DNA of 64,000 nt from Sphaerosporella brunnea (Eukaryota > Ascomycota > Pezizomycetes > Pezizales > Pyronemataceae), in NCBI GenBank assembly GCA_008704415.1, contig VXIS01000268.1:1-64000 (forward strand), in the 5' to 3' direction. Shown here in pieces: positions 10,301-23,106 of this stretch. A program made the position numbers and the translations under genes. The number at the start of each line of letters is the position of its first letter. The first letter of the stretch is position 1. Below the pieces are notes generated by a model, which had not been told where the DNA came from, made no database searches, and was given only the letters and a program-made list of their open reading frames with translations.

Positions 10301-13300
10301 CTCCTCGAGTAGTTGACGATGAGCACAAGCTTGTACAGCACCAGCTTCCCCTTGACGCCAAAGCACGAATCCATAAAGTCGATCGCAACGAGCAGAATAT
10401 CCTCCTGGCTGAGCACGCCGACCAACTCCGGCAGCCACTGATGGAAGTGCTGCACCGCCAGCGTCTGCGATCCGACCATGCGTGGCTCCGAGCTGCGCAT
10501 GAGATTCTCCAGCAGCTTGAAGACCCCGCGGAGGTCCTTGGTAAACGACGGCGACCCGTTGATGCCGATGCTGGCTTCCTTAAGAGCCTGCTTCTCACGC
10601 GCTCTGACGATGAACCGGAACACGTGTTTTCCAACCTTGAACGCCGCGCGCAGCCGCACCGAATTATCGATGTGCGAGGGATCGTTCAGGAGTCTAGTAA
10701 AAGAGCGCAAAAGACACGGCGCCGAAAAAGGATAGTCGAACTGGCGGTCGATATACTCGTCCACAATCGGCTCCATGTTGAACCGCCGATCGTTGACGAT
10801 TCCCAGCACCGTAACCACAGCATGGAACACCAAATCCTCAACCTCGGTCTTCGACGTGTTCTCGACCAGCACCTCAAAGAGCGCATCGAAAACCTCCCTG
10901 AGCAGCTTAACGATCTCCATCTCCGGCACGAAAACAACCTTCTTGAGACAATCGATCAGTTCCGGCGGGGCGAGTTCCTTCCACCGCAGGAGGGAGAGCA
11001 GAGTGTCGTCTTGCGAGAAAACCGTGCTGCAGAGGAAACTCTTGATCTTGACGCAAGCCGCCGAATAGCCCTGGCCCAAGGCCTCGCTCCAGCTCTCGCC
11101 GCCGGCATTCCACGAGGTCGAGATGTATCCACTTCCCTGCGAGCCATCGCCGTTGGGCAAAGACGTATCCGCATCGTATTTGTACATGACAAGCTCATGT
11201 TCTCCATCCTTCAAAAACGATCCCTTCGGCCAAAGCGGGAACCACGCCATCGCCGCCGCCGCTGGGTATGGAAGCCCGGCAAGCGTCATGAACACATGGG
11301 CATTCGGCACATCCTCCTCCTTCAAAGACAACCGCAACGTCTGACTCCAGGTTTCTTCGCGAGAGATAACCGCCGATTTCCATATCGTTGTTCCCGTCGA
11401 ATTCGAGCACGGGAAGATGGCGTTGGGGATTTTCTCGCCGGTCGAGTTCTTCCGGACCTCCATCGACAGCTGTAGCTGGTTGAACTGAGATCCGGGGGGA
11501 ATGGCGCTGGTCATGAGCTTGGGGTGGACGAAGACTCCATGTCGTGGGAACATCAGCGAAGAGAGAGTGATGTAGATATCGCTCCTCGGCTTCGTCGGTG
11601 CTCCGGTGAAGCCGATCTTCCGCGTGGGCGTAGTCTGGTGGAAAACCGTCGGAATGCTCCTGACCAGTTCCTCCGCATCGTTGGCTGCAAAGGGCTTCAT
11701 GCAAATGTGCAGTTTATCCGCCCTGGGGCTCTTCTCGTGAGGCAGCCGCATATCCGAAGCAGCCATGGACTTGCGGTAGTTGTTCCCCAGCAGCGGCTCC
11801 GGAACCGAAGAACTCTTGGTGCGCGCCTCGATGACATCCCGAACCAACCTGTCCCAGTCGTCGATGGATTCCTGGTTATGCTTCCTCCTATCCGAGTCAC
11901 TCGCCGGGGGCTTTCCGGGCACGAAGATGTGCATGACCTGCTCCGTTCCCTGGTCCTGTCTGATGAACCTGCCAACGTCCAGCACAGCCACACCGATCGC
12001 CTTCTTGAACTCGATCTTCTTCGGCTTCAGCATCGGCAGCGACGGAATAGGCGGGGTATTCGAGCTGTCACTCGGCGGCCGGTTCTCGTCGTGGCGCCCG
12101 TTTTTGCCCGAACTCTTGGCTCTGCCGTCGGTATCCTTGCCGGGGGTCTTTGGCCGGGAAGTGAACAAGACGCTGACCCGCCCCTTGAGCCGTTTCTCCT
12201 CTCTGGTAGGGGAAGCGACGCGGTTGTGACCGTGGTGCATTTTGATGATGGCGCCGCCTTCGATGCCGTTGGTTTTCGAGGTGCCGGAGTTGGGGCCTGC
12301 ACTGGCGATGGTGCCGTTCGAGTAGACCCTCGCGACGAGGTAGAGGTCCTCTGCATCGCGCACCGAGATGTCGGTGAACAGCGCCTGCAGTTTGGCGGCG
12401 CTGGGGTCGATCGGGTTTCCGCTCGGGTCCAGCTCCACGGTCAAGCTCTCGGAAACAGGGTGGTTCGACTTCGTCGCGAGGTAGTAGACCACGGTTGTCG
12501 GCTCGCTGCTGACGCCCATGAAGGCTTTGTGTTCCAGCTGCAGGTGACTCCTCCGGACCGCGTCCTCGCCCTTAACTTTCGGCGGCTCGTCGAGGAGGGA
12601 CATGACGCTCTGCAATCTGGTGATGTCGACGCTGGAGTCCTCTCCGGTCAGGATGCGTCCGGTCTCGGGGCAGCGCACGATGATCTCGCGGTTCAGCAAC
12701 TTATTCCCCTTGACGAGTCTCCACACGGTTTCCTCTCTCGTCCTGACCAGTTCCTGGCGCGTGAGCACGTTGTTGAGCAGCTGCCGCCTCGACAGATCCA
12801 GCCCCGCCACCAGCGCCGAAAACTCGTCCAGGAGGGGGTACTGTCTTTGCAGGAGCAGCTCGTGCAGATTCGCCGCGTGCCACTCCCGCAAGCAACTCGC
12901 GATCTCGTCCACCAGCGGTTCGCCGTCGTAGCTGCTGGTCTCGTCCCCCACCTTCAGCATCGGCACGGGAGCCGCGGGCCGTGGCCGATCCGGATCTCTA
13001 CTCTTGGTGTTGATGATGGTGGTGTTGCTGGCGTTGCTGGTGTTGCTGGTGTTGCTGTTGTTGCAGCTGTTGTTGTTGAGGTTTCCATTCCTCGGGATCG
13101 AGTCCCGCTTCCTTCTCGAGCGGGAGCGTTTTAGCGAGGTGCCGTCATCGTCGACGTCGACGGCGTCTTCCTCCTCCAACGCTGACGGCGCCTCCGTGCT
13201 CAGGTACTCCTTGACATCGACGCACGCGGCGGGGAAGATGCCGGAGAAGACGCGCGCCTCGAGGGTGGCCCCTTTCGTCGAGGTGAGCCCGGCGAGCAGC

Positions 13301-13476
13301 GACGGCGGCGCGACCAGATAGCCGCGGTACCACGAGCCCGACGCGCACTGCTCGATGATGTAGAGTTCGTCGCCGAGTTCGAGGGGGAGGTCGTCGCGCG
13401 TCGAGGGATTGAAGGGGTAGGTGGCGATGGCGAAGGCGATCCGCGGCAGTGGGGTCCAGGGCATCGCTGTGGGCAT
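7368..13476 (-). CDS. DCK1: DOCK-family Rho GTPase guanine-nucleotide exchange factor (Dck1-like)
   Basis: The protein is 2020 residues from two exons, 13476-9331 and 9284-7368, with a 46-bp intron (9285-9330; GTGGGT donor, CTAAT branch, CAG acceptor). The join restores EMID-SLDRL in phase 0. An N-terminal SH3 domain (about residues 13-85; LPLELGD, WYRGYL) is followed by a Ser/Asn-rich linker, then a DHR-1/C2-like lipid-binding domain (about 625-800; SDIYITLSSL) and helical repeats. DHR-2 (about 1480-1850) includes FYRVAYYGMGFP and, near residue 1820, HGRLVPDHLRPVQ, the region of the nucleotide sensor. The tail has a proline run and is basic and Ser/Arg-rich. Such proteins act with an ELMO/Lmo1 partner as membrane-recruited activators of Rac/Rho5-type GTPases in polarity, stress and mitophagy. 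Length and domain order match fungal DOCK proteins. The start is the first ATG before SH3. Confidence 0.93.
13021..13090 (-). repeat. Asn/Ser/Thr-rich codon repeat inside DOCK gene
   Basis: An in-frame imperfect trinucleotide/15-mer repeat (GTTGCTG units on the plus strand) encodes NNSNTSNTSNASN-type sequence in the linker after SH3. It is probably a disordered, length-variable segment. Confidence 0.7.
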
Positions 13477-14932
13477 GTGCTAGAGCGGTGAGCGACGCAT
13501 CGCGAAGCAAGCAGCGCGAGAAGAGAGCGCACCTGTGGGCGATAGGAGGTAACGAGCGTGGGGTGGGTTGGGTGGGTGGGTGAGGGGGGATGTTTGGAGG
13601 GAGCGGGATCAGGAGCGCAGCATAGGTGGAGGTGAGGGAGTCGATGCCGGCGGCAGGAGTGCGTGATGCGTGCGGATCGAGTGATTGATTGATTGCGCAG
13701 TAAGGAGAGTTGTGTTTTGGTAGAGAATGCGGTCGAGTTGGAGCAGCTGCAAATTTGTTGGGGTCGGTGGAAGTGGGCGGAGGAGGTGCAGTAGGGATTC
13801 GATTGATGGCGAGGAGGGAAGGCAAGAATACGCCGCTATGACAGGGGCGGGGATGGCGATCACGTGGATGGATGGACGGATGGACGGATGGACGGAGGGG
13901 AGAGAAGCGGAGACGAATGATGCTGAATGAGGGAGAGAGAGAAAGAATCAATCATTGCCATCACCATCGCCATCGCCATCACCATCGCCATCACCATCGC
14001 CATCACGTCCACAGCATCACCATCCAGCATGCCTCCCATCCTCATCCACCAGCCAATTTCCGCGCTCCATTGGCTCGGTTCGCATCCCTGCACGCCCCGC
14101 CCCTTTCGCGCCCGGTCCCGCGTCTTGCAGTGAAAGCGGAAGAAACAGACACGCAAAACGCGAAACAAGCAGTTGGATCGAATCAAACGAAACGGAACGG
14201 AGCAGCGTGCACGGACCTCTTGCATATCAATCCATCCAAGAGCGTGGCGGAGCAGCCTGGCATGTCTTCTTGGGAGATTGACTTCTCGCAAACAAAACAA
14301 AAACGCCCGCCAGTCGCGTGCCGCGTCTTGTGTTCCCGCGTGGCGCGTGCGACATGACATGTGGCGCAGCCACAAGCCACAGCCACGCTTTCTCACTCTG
14401 TATGCATGTATGTATGTTCCCTATCGCCAACAGTAAACGTGGCGGTAAAGTAACTCGTGTTGTGCACCGGAAAGAAAACCCTTGATCGTACTCACGTAGG
14501 TGGAAGGAACTATCATCGTGAAAGAAAAATCTCCCACTTGATTGTGGATTGATAAGATAAGAGATAATCCACGCGGCAATGTCAATCCGTCGAGTGAAAT
14601 TCTTCCAGCGCACCAGTGATGACCTGCACAAAAAAACAAATATGTTTCCGCGCTCTATAGCTGTAGCTACGCCCCGTTTTTACGCTTCTCACCCGCCTGA
14701 CTCTTCGCTGCCAATTGCGCCCTTGTTTTTCTTCCCGAGCTTCTTTTTCAGAATCCAGACGGTCAGTCGCGGTTGTCATGACAAGGGGCCGGACTTTCAA
14801 GCGAATTTTGGTGAGTCCAGGGCGGGAAGGCGGTATTGTGCAGAATCTCACTCGACGGGAATTGAGATTGCCGTGTAGATTATCTCTTATTTTATCGATC
14901 CACCATCAAGTGGGTCGGGACTTTACTCCTCA
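13477..14932. other. Intergenic between DOCK and bromodomain genes
   Basis: This is the DOCK promoter side. It holds a (CCATCG/CCATCA)n microsatellite at about 13957-14006 and a GGAYGGAT microrepeat at about 13866-13900. No convincing gene was seen on either strand. Confidence 0.5.
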
Positions 14933-15888
14933 CCATCTCCTTTCTCCTGCGAAGGCGTAGCAGGAACCTTCTTCCTCCGGCGACCTTTCTTCTCCTCCTC
15001 GCCTCCATCGGTGGCGGCGACGCTGCCAGCAACACGCTCGCTCTCCTCCCTCGCTCGCTCCTCAACCGCCTTGCGCGCCAACATCAACTCCTTGGCCCCC
15101 CAACCTGCTCAGCTGCACGGAAGTTATCGGCCATGCCCTGCACGTCCTTTGCCATGTCGACCGTTTCCTTGACGATCTCGGTGCTGCTCTTGTTGTACAT
15201 CACCGCGTTGGCGAACATGCGGAATATCTCCTTCTCTTGTCCTCAAACAACTACCTCCCATGCAAAAAAAACTTACCGACTTCACGATTGGAGCGAATGG
15301 GGCTTCCCGGCGGTTTAGGAGGAGCTGGCAGCGGCTGAGGAACTGGCAGTTGCTGCACAACTGGCGACACGACCGGAGAAGGAACTGGCGCCTTCACTGC
15401 AGAAGGCGCCTTGACCGGAGATGGCGCTGTAACTGGAGAAGTGGGTCTGGCAGCGGGTGTAGAAATCGGTGATTCAGGCGCAGCAGGAAGAGCTTCCGGC
15501 GAAGGCTTGGGAGCTGGATCTGGAGGCGGCGGTGTAGCTTGCGCAGGTTCAGGTGAAGGCTCTTCCGGCGAAGGAACAGCGGAGAGGGAGGCCGTTCGAG
15601 CGCCCTGGGCGGTTCCGGGAGCGAGGCGGCGATGGGCTTCGGTGGGGGGTCCCTTCTGCTCGACGCGCGCTGGCACGGCTGGAGTAGGTTGGGCTTCACC
15701 GGGATCTCGACTACTGGCGACAATGTGCTCTTCCGGCCAACCGATTGTGTCGGCGACGGGCTGTGGGAACGCTCGATCTCCATTTCTTGCTGCTTCTCTT
15801 GTTCCTCCTCCGCCTCCGCCTGCGCCTGCGCCTGCGCCTGCACCGCTGCGAGCCTGCGGCAAACGCTCATCTCACGCGCCAGATTCAA
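14933..15888 (-). CDS. Bromodomain protein (BRD8/Bdc1-like), C-terminal part, frames broken
   Basis: Reading down the minus strand there is a Gln/Glu-rich coiled coil (REMSVCRRLAAVQAQAQ), a long Pro/Ser/Ala linker, a GTAAGT donor at 15276 and an exon from 15235. That exon encodes EIFRMFANAVMYN followed by an amphipathic helix, which is the end of the ZA loop and helix B of a bromodomain. A basic tail (KGRRRKKVP) ends at 14933. Architecture and the MFANAVMYN motif resemble fungal BRD8/Bdc1-type subunits of the NuA4 acetyltransferase. The coiled coil and linker lie in different frames. The tail is out of frame with the bromodomain across a C6 run (15096-15101), so at least two single-base shifts or missed introns exist. 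The proposed intron (15236-15276, 41 bp) lacks a clear branch site. Bromodomain helix A and the 5' exons were not found. Confidence 0.6.
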
Positions 15889-18269
15889 TTCCAGTAATCT
15901 TATGGTTCGTGTGGATATAGCTCAGCCCAAAATCGCAAAGCTCTTCCATCGCAGTCCGCGCGTTGCGATCGTGCAGCTTGTCGGCCAGCTGAATGATCAT
16001 CGCGAGGTCACGGCTTCGGAGACTTCGAGTCCGGGGCATCGCCGTCGACGACTCCGTCTGTGGGTGCGTCTTCCGACTCGGCTTCTCTGACTTCTGGAGA
16101 TAGTGGGCGTGAAGAGCATCCGGCGACTGTCTGTATCTATCGTAGCTCTTGTGGTGACAGATATTTGCTTTCGAGCACCAAGCTCGATATTATCGTAAAC
16201 GACGACAACTCAGGTCCATAAGTCTCGAGGTTGTGCAACGGTAGGAAGCTTTCTAGTGGGCATCGCCGGCGTGGCGGATTCGCACGCCGTTCGAATCGAC
16301 GCATTTCTTTCGATCGTAATGGCATGTGCTTTCGGTTTTTCGTCAAGCACACGATACTCCGAGGTATTCGCGACGCGTTTCGGGGGGTGTTGTGGAGCTG
16401 TTGGTTGGATAAGTTTTGTGGGTGGAACTTGGGCTTTGGTTGCGGCTGAAACAACGTTCGCCAAGACAAGCTGCCAGGCGAGTGATAATCCGTCATCATT
16501 CTTCATATGGTGTCACTCGCCGTGTCTCACGCGCACCTCAACAGCCAACACACGATGGTGGGGTGAGTACGCCGTGCTGCACGACAGAAGCAAGCCGAGC
16601 CTTCTTTCTCGGTAATTAGTTATTCGCCAGCGCTTTCTTGCTCACCGGCGTTCAATCGACTGCTCTCCTTCGACGATGGCCCCCAAGCCTTGAGATTGAA
16701 AAGAAATCGGCCTCGGCACCTTCAGCCACGACGGTAAAGGAGGCCATCGACCATGTCGACTCCGAGCTGCGAAGGGTTCTAGAAAGAACTTCTGGAGGAG
16801 AGAACGGAAATCCTCACCGAGCCAAAGACTGCTCGCACTACGCGGAATCCGACGGAAGAACAAAAGCCAAGTACAGGAGCATCTCCTCGCTGGCTGGCTG
16901 GCGTCCATGTCCGTTGGAAAGGCCGAGGCTATTTTGCCCAAAGAATTCGATGCCTATCTTATTAGGGTGCGTTGGGATAGCCTCAGTATGACACGAAACG
17001 GCCGTTTCAACCAACTACTGAGGTCATGAGCAAATACCGGTTGACTCGGTATGGTAATTATACAGTGCGGCTCTACCCCTCGAACTGATACTGGCCTCCA
17101 GTAACTAAGTAACTTTGTTCAGTACTCCCCCCACCGCCTCACCATCTACCTCTCGCTTTTTTTTTCCCGATGAGACATCTGCAGCTGAGACTAGGTTTGA
17201 AGATGCAATATTTTCGAATTGGCTGCTGCTATCACCGATAGCGTTTGTTTTCACTATATACCTGTGGCGTACACAAGTAGATATAACATATCATCCATAC
17301 TCCCGGTCAAGTCGTTCTGTTGACCAAGTGACCGACTTTGTGTGCAAGCCAGCCCACTCAGCAATTTTACCCCAAGCCATACTGCGACTAAGAACTTGGT
17401 GGGGAGGGCACTGCGGATACCCGCCAGGCGGCCAAGTGGAGACTAAATTGACGAGGAGAACCCTGGCTTTGAAGCGGCAGTGTGCCTGCCTCTGATCTTT
17501 TCAAGCCTCATAAATCTGTTGTCGCTATCACAGTCGCACTTTCTCGTTTCGCGCTTTTACACTTTGCTCCATCCCCGAACCCATCACCTGTTTCCCTTTA
17601 CAATGGCCTCGCTGGGTTTTTGGGAAGAGACCCCGTGCCGGTAAGTAGGCGGGAAGTGACCATGGTTGGGGCAGGAGCAGTAGGTAGTCACAGTATATCC
17701 TCCGAAGGGGTGAAAGTGCTAGAGCTAGATCGAGCAACAACGGATGAAAGTGGTGGTGGTGACTATTCTGGCTAATCCACACTATTTCACGGGGCTGTTG
17801 CTCGATCTAGCATTTTCACCACTTGCGGGGGATAGCAAAGTGTTACAATTTGGGGCCCGCATCATGCTGGTGAAATCGAAGGTTATCACAGGATGTTCGC
17901 GCCACCAAGTGTACCACTTTATGGAGAGCACAGCCAGCTGTTCCGGCCAGAGTTCCAGGCCCTCCAAGCCGTTCTCTTGGCGAAGGGGCTGGCCACTTGG
18001 CCAGCCGGATTGCTTGGTGGGCCTATAACACCTAAAAACACTCCTCAACTTACGCCGCTAGCATCGGTTTTCGATATTCGGTGTCCGACCTGGACACCGA
18101 ATGCGGAGCATGTACCGGTACCGAGCGAAATCCAAACGTCCCCTAAGAATCGCGCTTGTCGAAAGAGTTTGGGGTGAGACGGTCCTAATTGCCTTCGGCC
18201 ACGACAATGGGCCGAGCCCAGGTCATCACCGCGGTGGTATTCCTCAAAATTTGAATCTTGACATCGTCC
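15889..18269. other. Unresolved; possible 5' exons of the bromodomain gene, then decayed sequence
   Basis: Minus-strand open stretches between 15900 and 16500 could contain upstream exons of the bromodomain gene, but none shows a recognisable motif. From 16600 to 18269 only short frames occur, including a coiled, stop-interrupted plus-strand stretch at 16680-16900. An inverted repeat lies at 17707-17822. Confidence 0.3.
17707..17822. repeat. Imperfect fold-back repeat
   Basis: The left arm (17707-17741, GGGGTGAAAGTGCTAGAGCT...) and the right arm (17795-17822), whose reverse complement reads GGTGAAAATGCTAGATCGAG, pair over about 25 bases. The left arm has a 4-base extra AGCT. It may be a small MITE end-to-end remnant; no target duplication was identified. 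Confidence 0.5.
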
Positions 18270-18341
18270 GCTCCAGTGGCCAAGTGGTAAGGCGTATCAC
18301 TCGTAATGATAAGATCGGCGGTTCAATTCCGCTCTGGAGCA
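18270..18341 (+). tRNA. tRNA-Thr (CGU)
   Basis: A 72-base cloverleaf can be drawn. The acceptor is GCTCCAG/CTGGAGC with discriminator A, and the D stem is GCC/GGC. The anticodon stem TATCA/TGATA encloses loop CTCGTAA, giving anticodon CGU at the standard position. The T stem is GGCGG/CCGCT with loop TTCAATT. Internal promoter boxes A (TGGCCAAGTGG) and B (GGTTCAATTCC) are intact, and a T9 run at about 18355-18363 can serve as the Pol III terminator. No intron is present. Confidence 0.93.
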
Positions 18342-21300
18342 GTGAACCTTCTGTCTTTTTTTTGTTCAGGAAGAGGAGATATTTGAGACACGCGGAGTTG
18401 TGGACGGTAAAGTTTAGTTTTATTTTGCACATGTTTTCACCCACCAGAGCTGCAGCGCTGCAACGACGGAACCGGCTAGATGAAATCGGGTGAAAATAAC
18501 GATTTACATTCGTTGCGGCCGTTGAAGATTTCCGACACCCGTGCCGGCGGAAGTCTCAAACTTCCGGAAAACCATGGTCTCGTGCTCCATTCGCAACCTG
18601 GTGAGCAGAGCCAAATTTATACAAAGTGATCGCGATCCGATGGACAGCCTGTAGGTCGGAAAAATGTCGTGGAGGAGCAGGTGTTTCTCTCCACTCGTCA
18701 AAGCCACTTCTAGTCGCGACGTAAGGACTTAAGTTGTGCCCGAGCTTTCACAGCCATTCCTGGAAAGGCTCCAAGTGAAAGTAGAGGGGACGTCGTAACT
18801 GGAGTGTTCGTCTGCAACATCAAGAAGGCGGTAAACACCGGAAAAGACGGTGATGGTGACTCGGGGAGAGTGCCAGTTAGCCAACCACATTAGCTACGGT
18901 CATAGAACATTGAAAAATAGACCAAGAAGTAATCCCTAGTCTAGCTTTCCTGATGCATGGATTCCAGCCGTGATATCGGTGTGAAAGCCGTAAAAAAAGT
19001 GAGGTACCGGCAAGTGGAAGACTTCCCATCGTTCTATTCGGGGCCTATAGAAGGGTGAAAACTCAGTGCTCGTCGATAGGCGCTCAATAGAACACAACAC
19101 CTACAACAAGGTCAACACGCTAGCGGCCGAAAGCCGGCTCCCCGCACGAACTCCGATCAGCCGCAGGGTTCGACCGGGGTTAGGGGACCGAATTGTATTC
19201 GAGTTTATATTCTTCTATGTATCAGACTTCGATGGCGAAGTTGTATAGCCGCGGGGGTGAGGACCCTCCCCCTCTAACGGATAACATAGGAGCGTCTTTC
19301 TAGTGGAGCACTTCCCATAACTCTATCTCTTCCCATAACGCTATCCTCGCCGGATAGAAAGTGGCATTTTTTGGTTTACAGGCCGAATAGATGGGGTGGC
19401 TTCCCGTGAGATTGGTCGAAAATGCTACGACTTCTAACGCTCAGAGGTCCAATGGACAAGGGAGATGCCGGTCCATGGCGTGCATGGTGAGCGTGATAAA
19501 CTGGGCCGTAAACCGTGGAACACAGAGCAAGGGACGGAATTTATTCTTCTAACGCTCTTCCAGCCGGTCACTGTGGATGAAATTGTTAGATGGGGGGTCG
19601 CGATTCCCCCCCCCCTCCCCCACCAGAGACGCACCAGCAGAACGAAATATTCTACACAGCTTCATACGTTGCGAGAACAGTGGCTTGGGAATGACTGGTG
19701 TTTCTGGTAGTGAAACACGCTGCTGTTATTGCTGTTGTATTTGTTAGATTTCGGGTTTCGGGGTTCGGCCTCTTTCGACTGCTCAGTCATGGTGCGTCAC
19801 GCAACGCACCGCATTTGCGGACCGGTAAATGAAGGGCAAATTATCTGGCCGAACCGCACCATAAGGGAGAAATTTTCTGTACATAGAGACTGTTGCCTTC
19901 TTTCCTCTCAATTCTACCGGTTTTTAACAATATTGCACTTCCCGCGGTTCTGTTCGAGTATTTTCATTCAAAACTGGAGCACTCCCCATAACTCTATCGT
20001 TTCCAAAGATAAAATTCCGAGCGATTCGGATAGGGGTATCCACGCCAGCGGGTTGGATCCGCAGATCCAACGATAGATGGGGCGTATGAATGTATCGCCG
20101 CGCCCAACCGGATTGTGTTCATTCGCGTGGGCTGGCCTCGTTGCACAGCACATTGGGGGATCCTTCCTTTACGCCGGCCGGAAAGTGGGTTGTATTCACT
20201 CAGCGGCGACGGCTTCAAGTTGCATGTGTTCGTTGGCTCACTCTATATCCATATGACTCAGAGTAAGTACTATTCACTGCGACCAGCCTGTATTCCATTC
20301 CAGTGATCTCTACCACTGCTAATGAGTCTGTCTCCATCAATTCCGCTTCCATTGACAGGGCAGGAACGCCGCTAAGTATGCTCATTTAAAGATGCCTCCG
20401 CTCTCAATATGAACAAGCCCATCTAACGATCTGCCACCCACCGTTTAGATGGCCCAAAGACCTCGTGATAACAGCCCTCCCTGGAGTTCCGTCGCGGCGC
20501 TCTGGATTGGAACATTGTGTCACCCCCAAGGCGAAGATGATTGGGCTCATCTGGCAGGCCAAGGCTGCAAAAAAAAATCTTCACCGATCGCTGAGAGGGA
20601 AGTTGCAGCTGACAGATCACACCTGTCCAGGTCAAGATGACCCTTGATAGCTTGGCTTTCACCTTGGGCTTTCCCTTTTGGGATGGCGGAGTGTTGTGGA
20701 GACGGATTGAAGATAGGACTAGATTTAGTGGGTCCTTTGAGGGGCGGATTTCAGCCAAATTCAGTAACCAAAAACCAGATTTTTTTCGCTGAAGGTCAAG
20801 GTCTTGCGTAGAGAGTAGATCTGTGATGTGTGAAATCCCAATTCAATGGTTGACCGTCAAGGCGGGTTTCCCTCTGAGGGTAGAAAAGCCAGAAAAAATT
20901 AGTTACCAGAGTACGAGGTCATTTGGGCTGAGAATCACTATCTATGGGTGACCTGTGGGCACTGAATTTTATGAGAATGAAACCTGCATCGCAGCCATAG
21001 TGATGACTTGTGAGTGCGTCACGAACTCTCACTCAACCACCTTCGCCAATGGTCTTGACGAACTCCAAGCTTCATTCGCCCCCTCACCAATTCGAAGCCC
21101 CATATGCGCAGATTTTCCAGAAGCTTTCCTTTCGCCACCAAGTAGCGCTTCAGAGAAATAGTAGCGAGTGCGCGCGTCGCGGCTATGGTGCCGACTTAGC
21201 AACGCTATTCCCTTATGCATACAGAATCGACGTTTTGATTCAAAAGAAGAGCGCGTTGCTTTGAGGGTGTGAGCGTTCTATATCTCTTGGCGCGGTGCAA

Positions 21301-23106
21301 GCACCGTGAGTCCGTGAGATGGTGATAAACAGCGGGAGGGAAATTTCAGGAGCGTTGCCGGGTTTAGTATACGCTTTTGGAGGGATATTCCTGTTTTATG
21401 CTCTAAGTTGTACACACTGTGTCACTCATCATAGAAGGTCACTCAGAGATTGCTTTGATTTCGCGAGGGGTAGCAAGAGAGTGCTGGTGGTGCGCAATAG
21501 GGGCCAAACAGACTTGCGATCATCGTCTTATCACGCACTGTTTTTCTATGATGGAAAGAGGGGTCGTGATGTGGAAGGTTTGTAAGAGTTCTGGAACAGC
21601 ACGCCGATAGTTATATCGTAACTCTTGGGATTAGCGCTGTTCCTGGCGAGCACAGGGGTCGGCGCCTGGGTCAAGACGCAACAGGTTGAGTCGCGGACAG
21701 GTGACGTTGACGGTTCTTTTCTCTTGTTCTTCCTCCGAGTTGAATGTCCTTTGTGAAGTGCGATCATGGCGGTATGGGAGGAGGCAAGGAATAGTGGTTT
21801 TATGTTCATTTGCAATGCCATGGCCGTGAATGTCCGGCATGCCGAACAGTCTATTGGTTATCGCAGGAAAAAGGAGATATTCCTACATACAGTCAGACCG
21901 GGTTATACCGAACCCCTTTATACCAGATACCTGGCAGTAGCGGATGCCTGAAGGTTTCCACTCAGCGAAAGCCTCCTGGTCCGTACTCCCATCAAAGGAC
22001 CGGACCGGACACGCCTCTGGGGATTTTGCACCCTGTCTCCCACAAAAATAATTGCTTATGTCGAACAGCCAGGGGTATTTATCCCACTACACGTGACTAT
22101 GCCACAAATACCAGCCCTTACGTAGGCACGGCCAAGACTCCAAGCAGGGGAACCTTGTGATGACTAATATGTTGTATATGCCGGACCCTGGCTATAGCGG
22201 CCAAAATTTGATCATGATTGCTCAACTAATCCCTTTGGCGAAGGGACTGGCGGAAAATCATGCCTCTTGCAGTCATCGCGTGAAACTTAATCCACTAGAC
22301 ACAGGAATACGAATTGACTCATCCAGTAACGAGAGATCTACTCCCGCTAATCTTTTGTTGTTATACAGACGCGGTTCGTATTCTACTTAGTAGTATCAGT
22401 CGCACTTATCCGGGCGTGTGTCCGTGTGTTCTCGGTTCGAGTTGCGAGGCTGTGCGAGCTTCTAGGTATAGGTCCTCAAAGGGGGAGGCATCGAGCACTA
22501 CTAATTCTGGCTTTCAACCTACCATTTCGGCACTAGTGCGCTGTTCCATTGATGTTTCTTGAACCCATCGATGTCTGGAGAACCGTGGAATGGGAATGGA
22601 AGCTAACGAAGAGACTGGACAATCGGCACCCGTGATTCTGCTTGCACCAGAGAGGCTTGAGAGCCCACAATGGTATTTGTGGTGAATACTCACCCGGGTA
22701 ATAGCTTGACGTAGTTTGCCTGCACAAGGCAGAGAGGATGGGTCAACTCCACTGGATCTTGGTTTGAAAGGCCTGGAGTCGAAATCGCAAGATTTTGGAG
22801 ATGTGCAAATACCCGAAGATAGCCTGGCGCCGAACAAGGTTACTCAAAGTTATCCACGCAAGATCAGTTGGATTTCGTCCGGATGTCCTTCCCCACTCGG
22901 CTAAGATGGTGGCTCTCCGCTCCCAGTCGTTCTTGCAACTCGTCTCAGATGCTCATGAATCCTTGTCAACATATGAGTCGAGATCACTACAAAAGCCCCA
23001 TGGGCTTCCGCCTGCTGTAGTTGTGGAATTCGGCACTACTCATCTTCGATACACTCGTTCATACAACTTCACAAGAACTCAACTGTTTAACAACATCAAA
23101 ACAATC
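18342..23106. other. Long gene-free stretch with degenerate repeats
   Basis: No conserved frame was seen in 4.8 kb. The motif GGAGCACTTCCCATAACTCT recurs in diverged form at about 19303 and 19976, and a short palindrome GTTGGATCCGCAGATCCAAC lies near 20050. This looks like old, decayed repeats; no family could be assigned. Confidence 0.45.

Noticed and set aside
9805..13134. Two long plus-strand ORFs (556 and 536 codons) opposite the DOCK gene
   Set aside because: They are antisense shadows in the GC-rich coding exon. The peptides are Arg/His/Leu-rich without domains, while the minus strand has clear SH3, DHR-1 and DHR-2.
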